NCBI GenBank assembly: GCA_000508965.1
Contig: BAHV02000012.1
Span: 124,001 to 188,000 of the forward strand
DNA from: Dielma sp000508965
GTDB taxonomy: Bacteria; Bacillota_I; Bacilli_A; Erysipelotrichales; Erysipelotrichaceae
DNA length: 64,000 nucleotides
Direction of reading: 5' to 3'
This document shows positions 48,921 to 57,187 of the stretch, one piece after another; position 1 is the first letter of the stretch, and every line of letters begins with the position of its first letter. A program made the position numbers and the translations under genes. Under the pieces are notes generated by a model that saw nothing but the letters and a program-made list of their open reading frames with translations, had not been told where the DNA came from and did not search any database.

Positions 48921-49314
48921 CGGTCGTACCTTCTTTCGGTGTCGATATAACATCAAAGGAATCTGAGAATGTATCCATGATTGTCATTCCCATACCCGAG
49001 CGTTCAAGTTCACTCTTACTTGTATACAAAGGCTGAAGACACTGATCAATGTCATTGATACCGCAGCCCTTATCAGTAACGATAATCGTCACCAATGAAT
49101 TTACCTCATAACCGATCTCCAGCTTTACGATTCCCTCCCGGCTGCCTTCATAGCCATGGATGATCGCGTTGGTGACTGCCTCTGCGACAATTGTTTTAAT
49201 TTCCATTACCTCATCAACACTTGGATTGAGCGGCATCAGGAAAGCAATTGCCGATGTTCTCGCAAAAGCTTCATTTTCAATTCTGCTTTTAAAAGTCAAA
49301 CACATCTTATTCAT
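48877..49314 (-). CDS. spoIIAB: Anti-sigma F factor / serine kinase
   Basis: A 145-residue GHKL-type kinase with N box EAVTNAIIHGYEG, G1 DKGCGI and G2 SGMGMTIMDTFSD. SpoIIAB binds SigF and phosphorylates SpoIIAA. The ATG at 49314 has GAGGGAA upstream and overlaps the spoIIAA stop as ATGAATAA, so anti-sigma and anti-anti-sigma factors are translated in step. Confidence 0.96.
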   Translation of the reverse strand: MNKMCLTFKSRIENEAFARTSAIAFLMPLNPSVDEVMEIKTIVAEAVTNAIIHGYEGSREGIVKLEIGYEVNSLVTIIVTDKGCGINDIDQCLQPLYTSKSELERSGMGMTIMDTFSDSFDVISTPKEGTTVVIQKQLHKSADNA

Positions 49315-49627
49315 AGTTTCCCTCATTTCTTTCTTCACGGATCAGCTGGAAGATACCGGACATGGCAAATAAAGCACGGTTGTTTTTGGAAAGATTAGCA
49401 ACACTCATGGCTATCCCCAGCTTTTGACATTGCTTATAACGGGCCAATAAAAAACCGATGCCGGTGCTGTCTACAAAAGTGACATCCTTGAAGTCAAAAC
49501 ACAGGGCAGCCGGTTTCTCCTTCTCAATAAGCTTTATGCATTCATCCTTAAGCTGAGTGATTGCATAGTTATCTAATTCTTCGCTGAAATAAATAATCAG
49601 TCGATTGTTTTTTAGTTCTGTTCGCAT
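49307..49627 (-). CDS. spoIIAA: Anti-sigma F factor antagonist
   Basis: A 106-residue STAS-domain protein with the phosphorylatable Ser in FVDSTGIGFLLAR (about residue 53). Unphosphorylated SpoIIAA releases SigF from SpoIIAB in the forespore. AAGGAAGG precedes the start. The gene has a ~100-base upstream gap after the dacF terminator, so it should have its own promoter; I find no convincing sigma-H sequence there. Confidence 0.96.
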   Translation of the reverse strand: MRTELKNNRLIIYFSEELDNYAITQLKDECIKLIEKEKPAALCFDFKDVTFVDSTGIGFLLARYKQCQKLGIAMSVANLSKNNRALFAMSGIFQLIREERNEGNYE

Positions 49628-49705
49628 AAGACCTTCCTTTCGTTTTTTATCTTATCACAGCTTTTAAAATGAAAGTTGATTTACGACAAACACTCCTAAG
49701 CTTCG

Positions 49706-49747
49706 ACAAAAAAAACAAGCACCGCGTCCTTACGCAAGTACTTGTTT
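49706..49747 (-). terminator. Terminator of dacF
   Basis: On the minus strand a long imperfect stem (AACAAG ... CTTGTT outer, GCGT/ACGC inner) ends in eight T; the stem includes the last dacF codons. Confidence 0.75.
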
Positions 49748-50890
49748 CCATAGATTTAAAAACAGATCAAAATAAGATACTTTTTCCATCGGTACATTTA
49801 CGCCCAAATCAACCGTAAGCGTCGTTTGGTTATCCAGCGTGATAACCAATTCAGCAATTTTTTCATCCACGGCATAAGGCAGTTCATTTTTAATAAGCAC
49901 GACCTTTTGTTCTGTAATCTGCGGTTCTTCTCCTATTTTAAAGACAATCGGCACCTCATTTAAAGTAACCAGCTCAGCCCTCTCAGGCTTTGCCAAATCG
50001 ATATTGAGCGCGTCGATCACACTGCCCTTTTCATAGATTATTTTCTGATCAAACATCGCAAATCCATAGTCCAGCAGCTGCTTGGTTTCAGCATTTCTCA
50101 CCTGACTGCTCGGCTCCTTCATCACCACGCTGATCAGTCGAAGATTGTCGCGTTTTGCGGTAACTGTGATGCAGCTCATCGCTTCTTGAGTAAAACCGGT
50201 TTTTAAGCCGTCGACACCCTCCATCTGTTTGATCAGCTTGTTGGTATTCACAAGCCAGAACGGCTTTTCACTGTCTTCACGGATATACGTGTCATAAGTT
50301 GAAGTAATGGCCAGCAGCTGATCACCGCCGGTCTGAATCAGCACTTGGGCAATGCGGGCCATATCCTTGGCACAAGAATAATGCTCGGGATCATGAAGCC
50401 CGGTCGTATTCACGAAATGGGTATTTTCCAAGCCGATTTCCTTTCCCTTGTCATTCATTTTTTTCACAAAATTCTCAACACTGCCGCCCAGCTTTTCTGC
50501 CATCGCCACCATTGCATCATTGGCTGATGCGATACAGATTGATTTGATCATATCTTCAACCTTCATTACCTCATTCACTTCTAAAAATATCTGTGAGCCG
50601 CCCATAGAAGCTGCCGTTTCACTGACGGTAACCGTATCCTCCATGCTTAAACTGCCATTATTTAACGCTTCAAAAATTAAAATCAGCCCCATCATTTTGG
50701 TCATGGAAGCCGGATACAGTTTTTCAGTTTCATTCTTTTTAAAAACTACCTGGCCTGTAGAATATTCCATCACATAGGCGCTCTGTGCCTGATTTGCTAA
50801 AGCCGGCTGTTCCTCTGCTTCCTCAGCCTTAATAGGACTCAGCGTTAAGGTCAGCATGCAGATCAGTATAGCTATCCAACCCTTTTTCAT
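49730..50890 (-). CDS. dacF: D-alanyl-D-alanine carboxypeptidase DacF
   Basis: A 386-residue S11 peptidase with signal peptide (about 1-22), SxxK in YPASMTKMMGLI (about 62), SAN in CIASANDAMVAMAE (SxN with Ala), KTG in GLKTGFTQEA, and a C-terminal PBP5-like beta domain ending in an amphipathic anchor (YFDLFLNLWKQVLA). Its place before spoIIAA matches Bacillus dacF, a forespore enzyme acting on cortex or germ-cell-wall cross-linking. GAGGTGA precedes the start. Confidence 0.93.
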   Translation of the reverse strand: MKKGWIAILICMLTLTLSPIKAEEAEEQPALANQAQSAYVMEYSTGQVVFKKNETEKLYPASMTKMMGLILIFEALNNGSLSMEDTVTVSETAASMGGSQIFLEVNEVMKVEDMIKSICIASANDAMVAMAEKLGGSVENFVKKMNDKGKEIGLENTHFVNTTGLHDPEHYSCAKDMARIAQVLIQTGGDQLLAITSTYDTYIREDSEKPFWLVNTNKLIKQMEGVDGLKTGFTQEAMSCITVTAKRDNLRLISVVMKEPSSQVRNAETKQLLDYGFAMFDQKIIYEKGSVIDALNIDLAKPERAELVTLNEVPIVFKIGEEPQITEQKVVLIKNELPYAVDEKIAELVITLDNQTTLTVDLGVNVPMEKVSYFDLFLNLWKQVLA

Positions 50891-50906
50891 TGATTCACCT
50901 CAATGC

Positions 50907-50935
50907 ATTCTATGGACCTGAAGGCATAAATATGC
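50907..50935 (-). promoter_or_regulatory. Sigma-F-like promoter candidate of dacF
   Basis: On the minus strand GCATA (50935-50931), exactly 15 bases, CCATAGAAT (50915-50907). The -35 fits sigma-F/G perfectly; the -10 keeps the A, A and T of GGnnAnAnT but not the GG. The Shine-Dalgarno begins five bases after it. Confidence 0.35.
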
Positions 50936-50961
50936 AAAAAAGCCTGAGAACCCTCAGACTT
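50934..50961 (-). terminator. Terminator of the pyrimidine/thymidylate operon
   Basis: On the minus strand AAGTCTGAG/CTCAGGCTT with loop GGTT (one G-T pair) and six T, just after the pdp stop. Confidence 0.88.
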
Positions 50962-50964
50962 GTT

Positions 50965-52263
50965 TTATAAAACCTTTACAATTAACGGCATTTTTTCACA
51001 TGCAGTATCAGAAACAACAAAGCAATCATGGAAATGATCGATCCATTCATCGCTTAATGGCGCATTGATGTGAACAAAGGCAAGCACATCGCCGTCATGA
51101 ATCTCATCACCTGCTTTTTTATTTAATACAATACCGACTGCCGGATCGATCGTATCCTCCTTAACCGCCCTACCAGCACCGATCTGCATTGCTAAAGTGC
51201 CCAATTCAAGTGCTTTCAGCTCACGGATCCAACCGTTTTTATGCGTTTTTATTTCTACGACCGTTTTTGCTGTTGGCAGCAGTTCTGGATGCTTGATCTG
51301 TTCGACATCGCCGCCCTGAGCTGCTACCAGCTCCATCAGCTTAACCAGTGCGCTGCCATCTTCGATGCTCTTTTTCAGCATGACCAAGGCTGCTTCCTCA
51401 TTTTCAGCAATTTTAGCCTGTACTAGCATGATACTTCCGGCCTGCAGACATAATTCAGTAAAATCAGCCGGGCCTTCGTTCTTTAATGTAGCGATTGCCT
51501 CTTTAACCTCAAGAGCATTACCGATCGCATTGCCCAATGGCTGATTCATGTTAGAGATCATCGCCCTTGTATCACGGCCTAAATGTTTGCCGATCGTAAT
51601 CATCGTCGATGCCAGTTCTTCCGCGTCTTCAACACTTTGCATAAAGGCGCCTTCACCAAATTTCACATCCAGCAGGATCGCGTCTGAACCCGCTGCCAGC
51701 TTTTTCGACATGATACTTGACGCAATTAAAGGAATCGAATTCACGGTGGCTGTTACATCACGCAGTGCATAAAGCTTCTTATCCGCAGGTACCAGACTCT
51801 TGGTCTGACCGATTAAGGCAATGCCAATATCATTCACCTGCTTCACAAAAGCATTTTCATCAAGAAAAACATTAAAGCCTTTTATCGACTCTACTTTATC
51901 CAATGTACCGCCGGTATGGCCTAAGCCGCGGCCTGACATTTTAGCGACCTTAGCACCGCAGGCAGCCACCATCGGCGTTAAGGAAAGACTGGTTTTATCA
52001 CCGACGCCGCCGGTAGAGTGCTTATCCACCTTGATGCCCTGAATGGATGACAGATCAATGATATCACCGCTGTGCAGCATCGCATTGCACAGATCCGCAA
52101 TCTCTTCACCATCCATCCCTTGAAAATAAATGGCCATGCACAGCGCGCTGACCTGATACTCAGGAATCCGTTCGGCTACATACTCACTGATCCAAAAATT
52201 AATTTCTTCACGGCTTAATCGGCCGCCGTCTCGTTTCTTTTCAATGATATCTACAAATCGCAT
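50965..52263 (-). CDS. pdp: Pyrimidine-nucleoside phosphorylase
   Basis: A 432-residue glycosyltransferase that cleaves uridine and thymidine with phosphate. Visible motifs: helical N-terminal domain (residues about 1-65), phosphate loop DKHSTGGVGDKTSL (about 80-93), the phosphorylase signature SGRGLGHTGGTLDKVESI, and the substrate-binding RDVTATVNSIPLIASSIMSKK. The C-terminal beta domain (about 340-432) is present. It may be called deoA; the Bacillota type acts on both nucleosides. It overlaps folA by 13 bases. Confidence 0.95.
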   Translation of the reverse strand: MRFVDIIEKKRDGGRLSREEINFWISEYVAERIPEYQVSALCMAIYFQGMDGEEIADLCNAMLHSGDIIDLSSIQGIKVDKHSTGGVGDKTSLSLTPMVAACGAKVAKMSGRGLGHTGGTLDKVESIKGFNVFLDENAFVKQVNDIGIALIGQTKSLVPADKKLYALRDVTATVNSIPLIASSIMSKKLAAGSDAILLDVKFGEGAFMQSVEDAEELASTMITIGKHLGRDTRAMISNMNQPLGNAIGNALEVKEAIATLKNEGPADFTELCLQAGSIMLVQAKIAENEEAALVMLKKSIEDGSALVKLMELVAAQGGDVEQIKHPELLPTAKTVVEIKTHKNGWIRELKALELGTLAMQIGAGRAVKEDTIDPAVGIVLNKKAGDEIHDGDVLAFVHINAPLSDEWIDHFHDCFVVSDTACEKMPLIVKVL

Positions 52264-52739
52264 CGTGTACCCTCTTTTCTTCGATAATGAATCAACAGAA
52301 AACCATCAAACTGTTCCTTGCTTACAACGATAAATTCATTCACATCATAGGCCGGAAAATAAGTATCGCCGGCATAATCGCCAGGCACTAGCGAAATCCA
52401 CATTTCATCCACATAAGGCAGCGCCGCTTGATAGATTTTAGCACCGCCGCAGATAATCAGCGGTTTCACACTTTGCTGATATTTTTTTAATAAATCTTTA
52501 AAGTCATTGATTACATGAACATGCTCGGTCTCATAATGCAGCGGCTGATGGGTAATGACATAGGTTGTACGCTGTGGCAGCGGCTTTTTTAATGCCTCAA
52601 AGGTTGTACGGCCCATCACGATATGCTGATGCAGCGTCTTTTCCTTAAACTGCTTCAAATCTTCTTTTAACTGCCACGGCATCCAACCATCCTTGCCGAT
52701 ACACAGCTTTTCATCATGAGCAACAATCAGTGAAATCAT
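52251..52739 (-). CDS. folA: Dihydrofolate reductase
   Basis: A 162-residue NADPH-dependent enzyme that regenerates tetrahydrofolate for thymidylate synthesis. Motifs: SLIVAHDEKLCIGKDGWMPWQLKEDLKQFK (active-site Asp is the Glu/Asp in KEDLK), VMGRTTFEAL and IICGGAKIYQAALPYVDEMW. It overlaps thyA by 4 bases (ATGA); the thyA-folA pair is standard. Confidence 0.96.
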   Translation of the reverse strand: MISLIVAHDEKLCIGKDGWMPWQLKEDLKQFKEKTLHQHIVMGRTTFEALKKPLPQRTTYVITHQPLHYETEHVHVINDFKDLLKKYQQSVKPLIICGGAKIYQAALPYVDEMWISLVPGDYAGDTYFPAYDVNEFIVVSKEQFDGFLLIHYRRKEGTRCDL

Positions 52740-53608
52740 ACGCTCACCTTCGCTTTAATGACCGGATATGGATCATATCCTTCAATTTTGAAATCCTCAT
52801 ATTTAAAATCATAAATACTCTTTACATCCGGATTAATGATCAGCTTCGGCAAAGCTCTTGGTTCCCTTGCCAGCTGCGTTTCTACCTGATCAAAATGATC
52901 GAGATAAATATGTACATCGCCAAAGGTATGAATAAATTCCTTAGCTTCATAGCCGCACACTGAAGCAATCATATGCGTCAGCAATGAATAAGAAGCGATA
53001 TTAAACGGCACGCCCAAAAATACATCCGCACTGCGCTGATACAGCTGACAAGAGAGATACTTCTTATCCGCAGATACATAGAACTGCATGAAAGCATGAC
53101 ATGGCGGCAAAGCCATATCCTTGATTTGCGCAGGATTCCACGCACTGATGATATGACGTCTTGAGAAAGGATTTTCCTTCAGATCATGAATTAGATTTTC
53201 CAACTGATCAACACCAAAGAAGTCGCGCCATTGATGACCATAAACCGGGCCCAGCTCACCCCACTGCTTAGCAAAATCATCCTCGGTTTTGATCCGATCG
53301 ATAAATTCTTCCAAGCTCTCATTTTGATAAGCAGCTGACTGACGATACTTCTCATAAGGCCATTCATTCCATATTTTAACATTTTTTAATACTAACGGCT
53401 GAATATTGGTAGAACCGCTGATAAACCAAAGCAATTCCTCTGCGATACCCTTAAAGAAGACTTTTTTAGTTGTCAGTAATGGAAATCCCTCACGTAGATC
53501 AATCCGCATTTGATAGCCAAAGCAAGACTTCGTGCCAGTACCGGTACGATCCTGACGCAGCTCGCCATTTTCCATGATGTGTCTGCATAAATCTAAATAT
53601 TGTTTCAT
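52736..53608 (-). CDS. thyA: Thymidylate synthase
   Basis: A 290-residue ThyA that methylates dUMP with methylene-tetrahydrofolate. Motifs: RTGTGTKSCFGYQMRIDL near the start, RRHIISAWNPAQIKDMALPPCH with the catalytic Cys, CQLYQRSADVFLGVPFNIASYSLL (dUMP binding), and the C-terminal KAKVSV. Length is between the 264- and 316-residue types. Its start overlaps the rsuA stop by 4 bases. Confidence 0.97.
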   Translation of the reverse strand: MKQYLDLCRHIMENGELRQDRTGTGTKSCFGYQMRIDLREGFPLLTTKKVFFKGIAEELLWFISGSTNIQPLVLKNVKIWNEWPYEKYRQSAAYQNESLEEFIDRIKTEDDFAKQWGELGPVYGHQWRDFFGVDQLENLIHDLKENPFSRRHIISAWNPAQIKDMALPPCHAFMQFYVSADKKYLSCQLYQRSADVFLGVPFNIASYSLLTHMIASVCGYEAKEFIHTFGDVHIYLDHFDQVETQLAREPRALPKLIINPDVKSIYDFKYEDFKIEGYDPYPVIKAKVSV

Positions 53609-54318
53609 AAATCTGCCTCCCTGTTCTTTAACGCATGTATTTCTGCCTCACTCAGCGGCCGGTATTCACCGCACGCCAGCGATTCATCAAGCTTCAAACT
53701 GCCCATCTGCAGCCGCTTCAAATAAACGACCTCATTGCCAACCGCATGCATCATCCGTTTGATCTGATGAAATTTTCCCTCATGAATCGTCAGTTCCATC
53801 TCATCATCGCTGATTTGCCGCACCGCTGCCGGTTCACAGCGTTCCTCTTCATTGATTTGAATGCCTGCTTCCAACGCCTCAATATCAGCCTGCGTAATTA
53901 CCTTTGCCACCTTCACATAATAAATCTTATCCACATGCTTCTTAGGCGCTAAAAGCTCATGCGCCAACGCCCCGTCATTGGTAATCAATAACAGTCCTTC
54001 AGTATCGATATCAAGCCGGCCGACCGGAAAGGCATCCATCGGTATATACTGATCAAAGCAATCCATGACTGTTGCCTGTTTTTCATCAAAGGTCGCGCTG
54101 ATTAAGCCTGCCGGCTTATTCAGCATCATATAAATATATTTTTCATAGCTCACCGCTTCATCATCCAGCAGTACAACATCGTTTGTCTCATTAATTTTTA
54201 AATCATCATTACGCACCAGCTGACCATTTACCTTGATCCGTTTATTGCGAATCAGCTGCTTAACCTCCTTGCGCGTTCCTAAACCCGCATGGGCTAAAAA
54301 TTTATCTAATCGCATCAT
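53605..54318 (-). CDS. rsuA: 16S rRNA pseudouridine(516) synthase RsuA-like
   Basis: A 237-residue protein with N-terminal S4 domain (MRLDKFLAHAGLGTRKEVKQLI) and the synthase core: catalytic Asp in GRLDIDTEGLLLITNDGA (about 102) and HEGKFHQIKRMMHAVGNEV. It is distinct from the RluB-like gene at 39 kb. It lies three bases after the flippase gene, as in Bacillus (ytgP-ytzG), with GAGGGTAG before the start. Confidence 0.93.
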   Translation of the reverse strand: MMRLDKFLAHAGLGTRKEVKQLIRNKRIKVNGQLVRNDDLKINETNDVVLLDDEAVSYEKYIYMMLNKPAGLISATFDEKQATVMDCFDQYIPMDAFPVGRLDIDTEGLLLITNDGALAHELLAPKKHVDKIYYVKVAKVITQADIEALEAGIQINEEERCEPAAVRQISDDEMELTIHEGKFHQIKRMMHAVGNEVVYLKRLQMGSLKLDESLACGEYRPLSEAEIHALKNREADL

Positions 54319-54321
54319 GAG

Positions 54322-56001
54322 CTACCCTCTTCTCACTAATCGTTTCATCATTTTATTGATATCAATTTTAAAAATTGTCTGCGGCAGCTGCAGGAATGCC
54401 GTGATTGCCAAATAAGCACCGACACTCAGCAGTCCCTGAATACCTAATATGAGCACACACAGGAGACGGCCGTGACCGACAGCATTAAAGCCGACAAAAT
54501 TAAATACCAGACATAAAAGTGCCATACCGGCAACGCCAAACATCATCAGCACCATCTTGCGGATCGTGTATTTCCACTGCACCTTGTAATTGCGTTTCAG
54601 GAAATAAGCATCCAACAAAATAATCGTCAGCATTGAAAGCAGATTGGAAATTGAAGCCCCCTGCATACCAAAGAAATGAATACATGGGATTTCAAAAATC
54701 AGCTTTACAGCCGCACCAATAATCAAATTGATAAAGTTCTGTTTACGCAGTCCTACCGCCATCAGCAAGGAAGTAAAAATTGGCGTCAAAGTACCAAAAA
54801 GCGCGTCAATCGTATGCCATTTCAGCAATACACCACCTAATTCAAGTGAAGAAGTGATCAGCATGACATTGCCGGCACCCGGATAAGTTACCAAGCTCTC
54901 GCCATAAAGCAGATACATGATCGGTCTTGAAAAGAACAATAAACAAAATGAAAGCGGAATTGCCAGATATAATACTGAATCGACACAGTCATACACATGT
55001 CTGCGCAGTTCCTTCCACTTGCGGTCAATCACTGATACAGTAATATAAGGAATTATGGAAATCGAAAAACCCGGTGCAAGAATCTGCGGAATGGACGTTA
55101 CCTTATTCACCTGTACCGAAATAATTGAACCAAAGATATAATTACAAAGATCAGCCGCAACCCCGGTTGCCTCTAATGCCTTCGTATAAAACAGCCAGTC
55201 AATCATATTATTTGAAAAGCCGACAATGGCGACTAAAAGATAAGGAACCGCGATACGCACTAATTCCTTAAACAGCAGCTTATGATCATCCACCGAATAA
55301 ACTTCCTGCTCATTCGCAAGCCGTTTAATTTCCGGCATATTTTTTTTATCAAAAATAAAGATATGCACCAACGCGCATACGGCTGCTACACTGGTCGAAA
55401 ATACAGCAAAATATACCGCCCAGATGCGATCCTGTTTAAATACATAAACCGCTATAGCACCGGCCCCCAATAAAAACATGACCCTTGAGAGCTGTTCCAG
55501 AACCTGTGAAAAAGCATAGATTTCCATTTCCTTCAAGCCTTGGTAAAAGCCTCTGAAAGCACTTAAAACCGGCACAAAAAAGAGGGCAAAGGAAATCAGC
55601 ACAATCACATTGCGAGTGATCTGCAGCGATTCCGGGCTCGAATTAACACCTAAAACAATCGAGGCCAGCGGAGTCGCAAACAAAATTAAAAAAGACATGC
55701 CGATAAAGCCCAAAGCAATCATCAATCCCTGAGCAATCCGCTTGATTACCAAGGTTGTACGATAATCACCAATGTTTGAATACTTAGCAACCAGAGTCGC
55801 GATCGCATACGGGATACCGGCAATTGAGACATTGAGAATATACGAATAAATCTCATACGCAAAGCCGTAATACTGCATATTATCCGCGCCGGCAATCGCA
55901 TTGAGCGGAATTACGTAAAGCAGTCCCAGCAGCTTTGAAATAAAGATACCGGCTGAGCTGATCAGCCCGCCGATAATAATTGATTGCTTCTTATTTTTCA
56001 T
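54322..56001 (-). CDS. murJ: Lipid II flippase / polysaccharide exporter of the MurJ/SpoVB (MOP) family
   Basis: A 559-residue membrane protein with about 14 TM helices. The start SIIIGGLISSAGIFISKLLGLLYVIPLNAIAG, the GIPYAIATLVAKY segment and SFALFFVPVLSAFRGFYQGLKEM match the YtgP/SpoVB branch. YtgP is the Bacillus MurJ that flips lipid II; SpoVB is its sporulation paralogue. The linked rsuA gene favours YtgP/MurJ. It starts one base after the lipoprotein gene stops. Confidence 0.9.
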   Translation of the reverse strand: MKNKKQSIIIGGLISSAGIFISKLLGLLYVIPLNAIAGADNMQYYGFAYEIYSYILNVSIAGIPYAIATLVAKYSNIGDYRTTLVIKRIAQGLMIALGFIGMSFLILFATPLASIVLGVNSSPESLQITRNVIVLISFALFFVPVLSAFRGFYQGLKEMEIYAFSQVLEQLSRVMFLLGAGAIAVYVFKQDRIWAVYFAVFSTSVAAVCALVHIFIFDKKNMPEIKRLANEQEVYSVDDHKLLFKELVRIAVPYLLVAIVGFSNNMIDWLFYTKALEATGVAADLCNYIFGSIISVQVNKVTSIPQILAPGFSISIIPYITVSVIDRKWKELRRHVYDCVDSVLYLAIPLSFCLLFFSRPIMYLLYGESLVTYPGAGNVMLITSSLELGGVLLKWHTIDALFGTLTPIFTSLLMAVGLRKQNFINLIIGAAVKLIFEIPCIHFFGMQGASISNLLSMLTIILLDAYFLKRNYKVQWKYTIRKMVLMMFGVAGMALLCLVFNFVGFNAVGHGRLLCVLILGIQGLLSVGAYLAITAFLQLPQTIFKIDINKMMKRLVRRG

Positions 56002-56002
56002 T

Positions 56003-56683
56003 CTAATAACTCTCGCCCTCTACCCACTCGCCATATTCATTATAATAACCTTCATCATAATTACCATCCTCTGAATCATTTCCGGTATCGTCGGCTTCAC
56101 CATTTTCATCATTATTTTCATCATTTTCCGGCTTTTCATCCGTACCGACCTCATTAAGCACCTTACCCTCTGCCGGAACCGCAATATCTGCCGCATATTC
56201 TGCATCAAGATTAAAGAAGATACGTGTTTCATTCAAGCCCGAATAATCACGGTAAACGACGAAAACATTGAGTGTAAACTGCGGTACATCTGAGACACCG
56301 TTGCATGCCAAAGCCGCATAAAAACCACGCTGTGCATTGCTTTGAAAAGGAATCAGATTAAACTGCTCCTCATCAATGACACCAATTGAAGGAAATATAT
56401 TTTCTGATCCGACCTTAGAAACATCGATTACCATCATTTCAACATTATACATTGCCTGTTTAGGATTACTGATTGTTACTTCATAAACATACTGTCCCTT
56501 GCTGTCTTTCGTAACTGAAAGATCATAATCAAAAGGAATCTCGCTGGAAACAGTAGAATTATTATTAATAATTGCTTCTACATAGCCGATATATTTAGTA
56601 TTCGTATCGGAAGCCGCATTATTAGATTTAGCGCATCCGCCTATAAGACACAGACAGAATAAAAGGGTTATGATTTTATGCAT
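56003..56683 (-). CDS. Lipoprotein of unknown function with acidic tail
   Basis: A 226-residue protein with a lipoprotein signal peptide (lipobox LIGGC, Cys17). Residues about 30-170 look like a beta-rich extracellular domain (IPFDYDLSVTKDSKGQYVYEVTISNPKQ; FVVYRDYSGLNETRIFFNLDAEY). The last ~50 residues are a low-complexity acidic Glu/Asp/Asn stretch ending in a Tyr/Gly-rich run. I recognise no family. It comes first in the operon with murJ, rsuA, thyA, folA and pdp, so it may act at the cell surface with the flippase (inference). Confidence 0.8.
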   Translation of the reverse strand: MHKIITLLFCLCLIGGCAKSNNAASDTNTKYIGYVEAIINNNSTVSSEIPFDYDLSVTKDSKGQYVYEVTISNPKQAMYNVEMMVIDVSKVGSENIFPSIGVIDEEQFNLIPFQSNAQRGFYAALACNGVSDVPQFTLNVFVVYRDYSGLNETRIFFNLDAEYAADIAVPAEGKVLNEVGTDEKPENDENNDENGEADDTGNDSEDGNYDEGYYNEYGEWVEGESY

Positions 56684-56701
56684 AAACTCACCTCACAAAT
56701 T

Positions 56702-56710
56702 AGTATAACA
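56702..56710 (-). promoter_or_regulatory. Extended -10 promoter candidate of the lipoprotein-murJ operon
   Basis: Minus-strand TGTTATACT (extended -10). GAGGTGA starts seven bases later, so the leader would be about 12 bases. Confidence 0.5.
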
Positions 56711-56740
56711 TAAAATTAATTGAATTCATATTTAATAATG

Positions 56741-56772
56741 AAAAGGCCGGATCACTTTTGACCCAGCCTTTT
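56741..56772 (-). terminator. Terminator after the DUF1540 gene
   Basis: As minus-strand RNA a 14-bp stem (AAAAGGC ... GCCUUUU, two G-U pairs) with a 4-base loop, directly after the DUF1540 stop. It would end the whole dpaA-dpaB-dapA-cse60-DUF1540 transcript. Confidence 0.8.
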
Positions 56773-56774
56773 CA

Positions 56775-56930
56775 TTAATCTCTGCGCTTAAATGAATCGC
56801 ATTCTGTCTGCTGACAGCAATCGGCTTTGCCGCAATGGCAGCCAACGGTAATTTCATGAGCACAGCAGCACTGATGTTCATTAAAAATACAGTTATCAAC
56901 TCGGCAGTTGATGTTTGTTTTCTTTTCCAT
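56775..56930 (-). CDS. DUF1540 cysteine-rich small protein
   Basis: A 51-residue frame starting MEKKTNINCRVDNCIFNEHQ, with nine Cys among CRVDNC, CCCA, GCHCGKADCC and TEC. The layout (CxxxxC, a Cys run, then an EITVGCHC segment and TxCxxF) is the DUF1540 pattern, probably a small metal-binding protein. GGAGG lies eight bases upstream, confirming the start. It lies 42 bases downstream of the cse60-like gene and before a terminator. Function is unknown; the family is common in spore formers. Confidence 0.85.
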   Translation of the reverse strand: MEKKTNINCRVDNCIFNEHQCCCAHEITVGCHCGKADCCQQTECDSFKRRD

Positions 56931-56972
56931 GGTCATTTCCTCCCAAAATTAGTCTAGCCCTCGCGGACAAAA

Positions 56973-57143
56973 CTATTCGTAGAGAATCAGGGCAGAAAAA
57001 CAAAAGATCTGTTCACCTTCCCCTTCAAAAGCCGCAGTAGCAAAGCGAATATCCAAAATTTTGGGCTGCTTGCTTTCAATAAACTCGTTGATTGCATCAC
57101 TGAGATCATCCTCATGCTGTTCATCAAAAACCTTTACCTTCAT
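56973..57143 (-). CDS. Cse60-like sporulation protein
   Basis: A 56-residue frame MKVKVFDEQHEDDLSDAINE ... FCFSALILYE. The MKVKVFDE start and the CFSAxIxYE end match the Cse60 family, which in Bacillus is made in the mother cell under sigma-E; its function is unknown. GGTGATG precedes the ATG. It begins 44 bases after the dapA stop, so it is probably cotranscribed with the dipicolinate operon. Confidence 0.82.
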   Translation of the reverse strand: MKVKVFDEQHEDDLSDAINEFIESKQPKILDIRFATAAFEGEGEQIFCFSALILYE

Positions 57144-57187
57144 GTCATCACCAATTGAAGTTTAACATGAAGAGTTTGAGTATTTTG

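Noticed and set aside
48921..48956. SigF start at ATG 48953 or TTG 48956
   Set aside because: No Shine-Dalgarno lies before them and the extra residues do not resemble SigF; TTG 48920 with GAAGG is better, although not certain.
56003..56232. Separate basic small protein inside the lipoprotein gene 3' end
   Set aside because: It is the frame-shifted reading of the acidic repeat-rich tail (Met/Lys/Ile-rich) with no ribosome-binding site.
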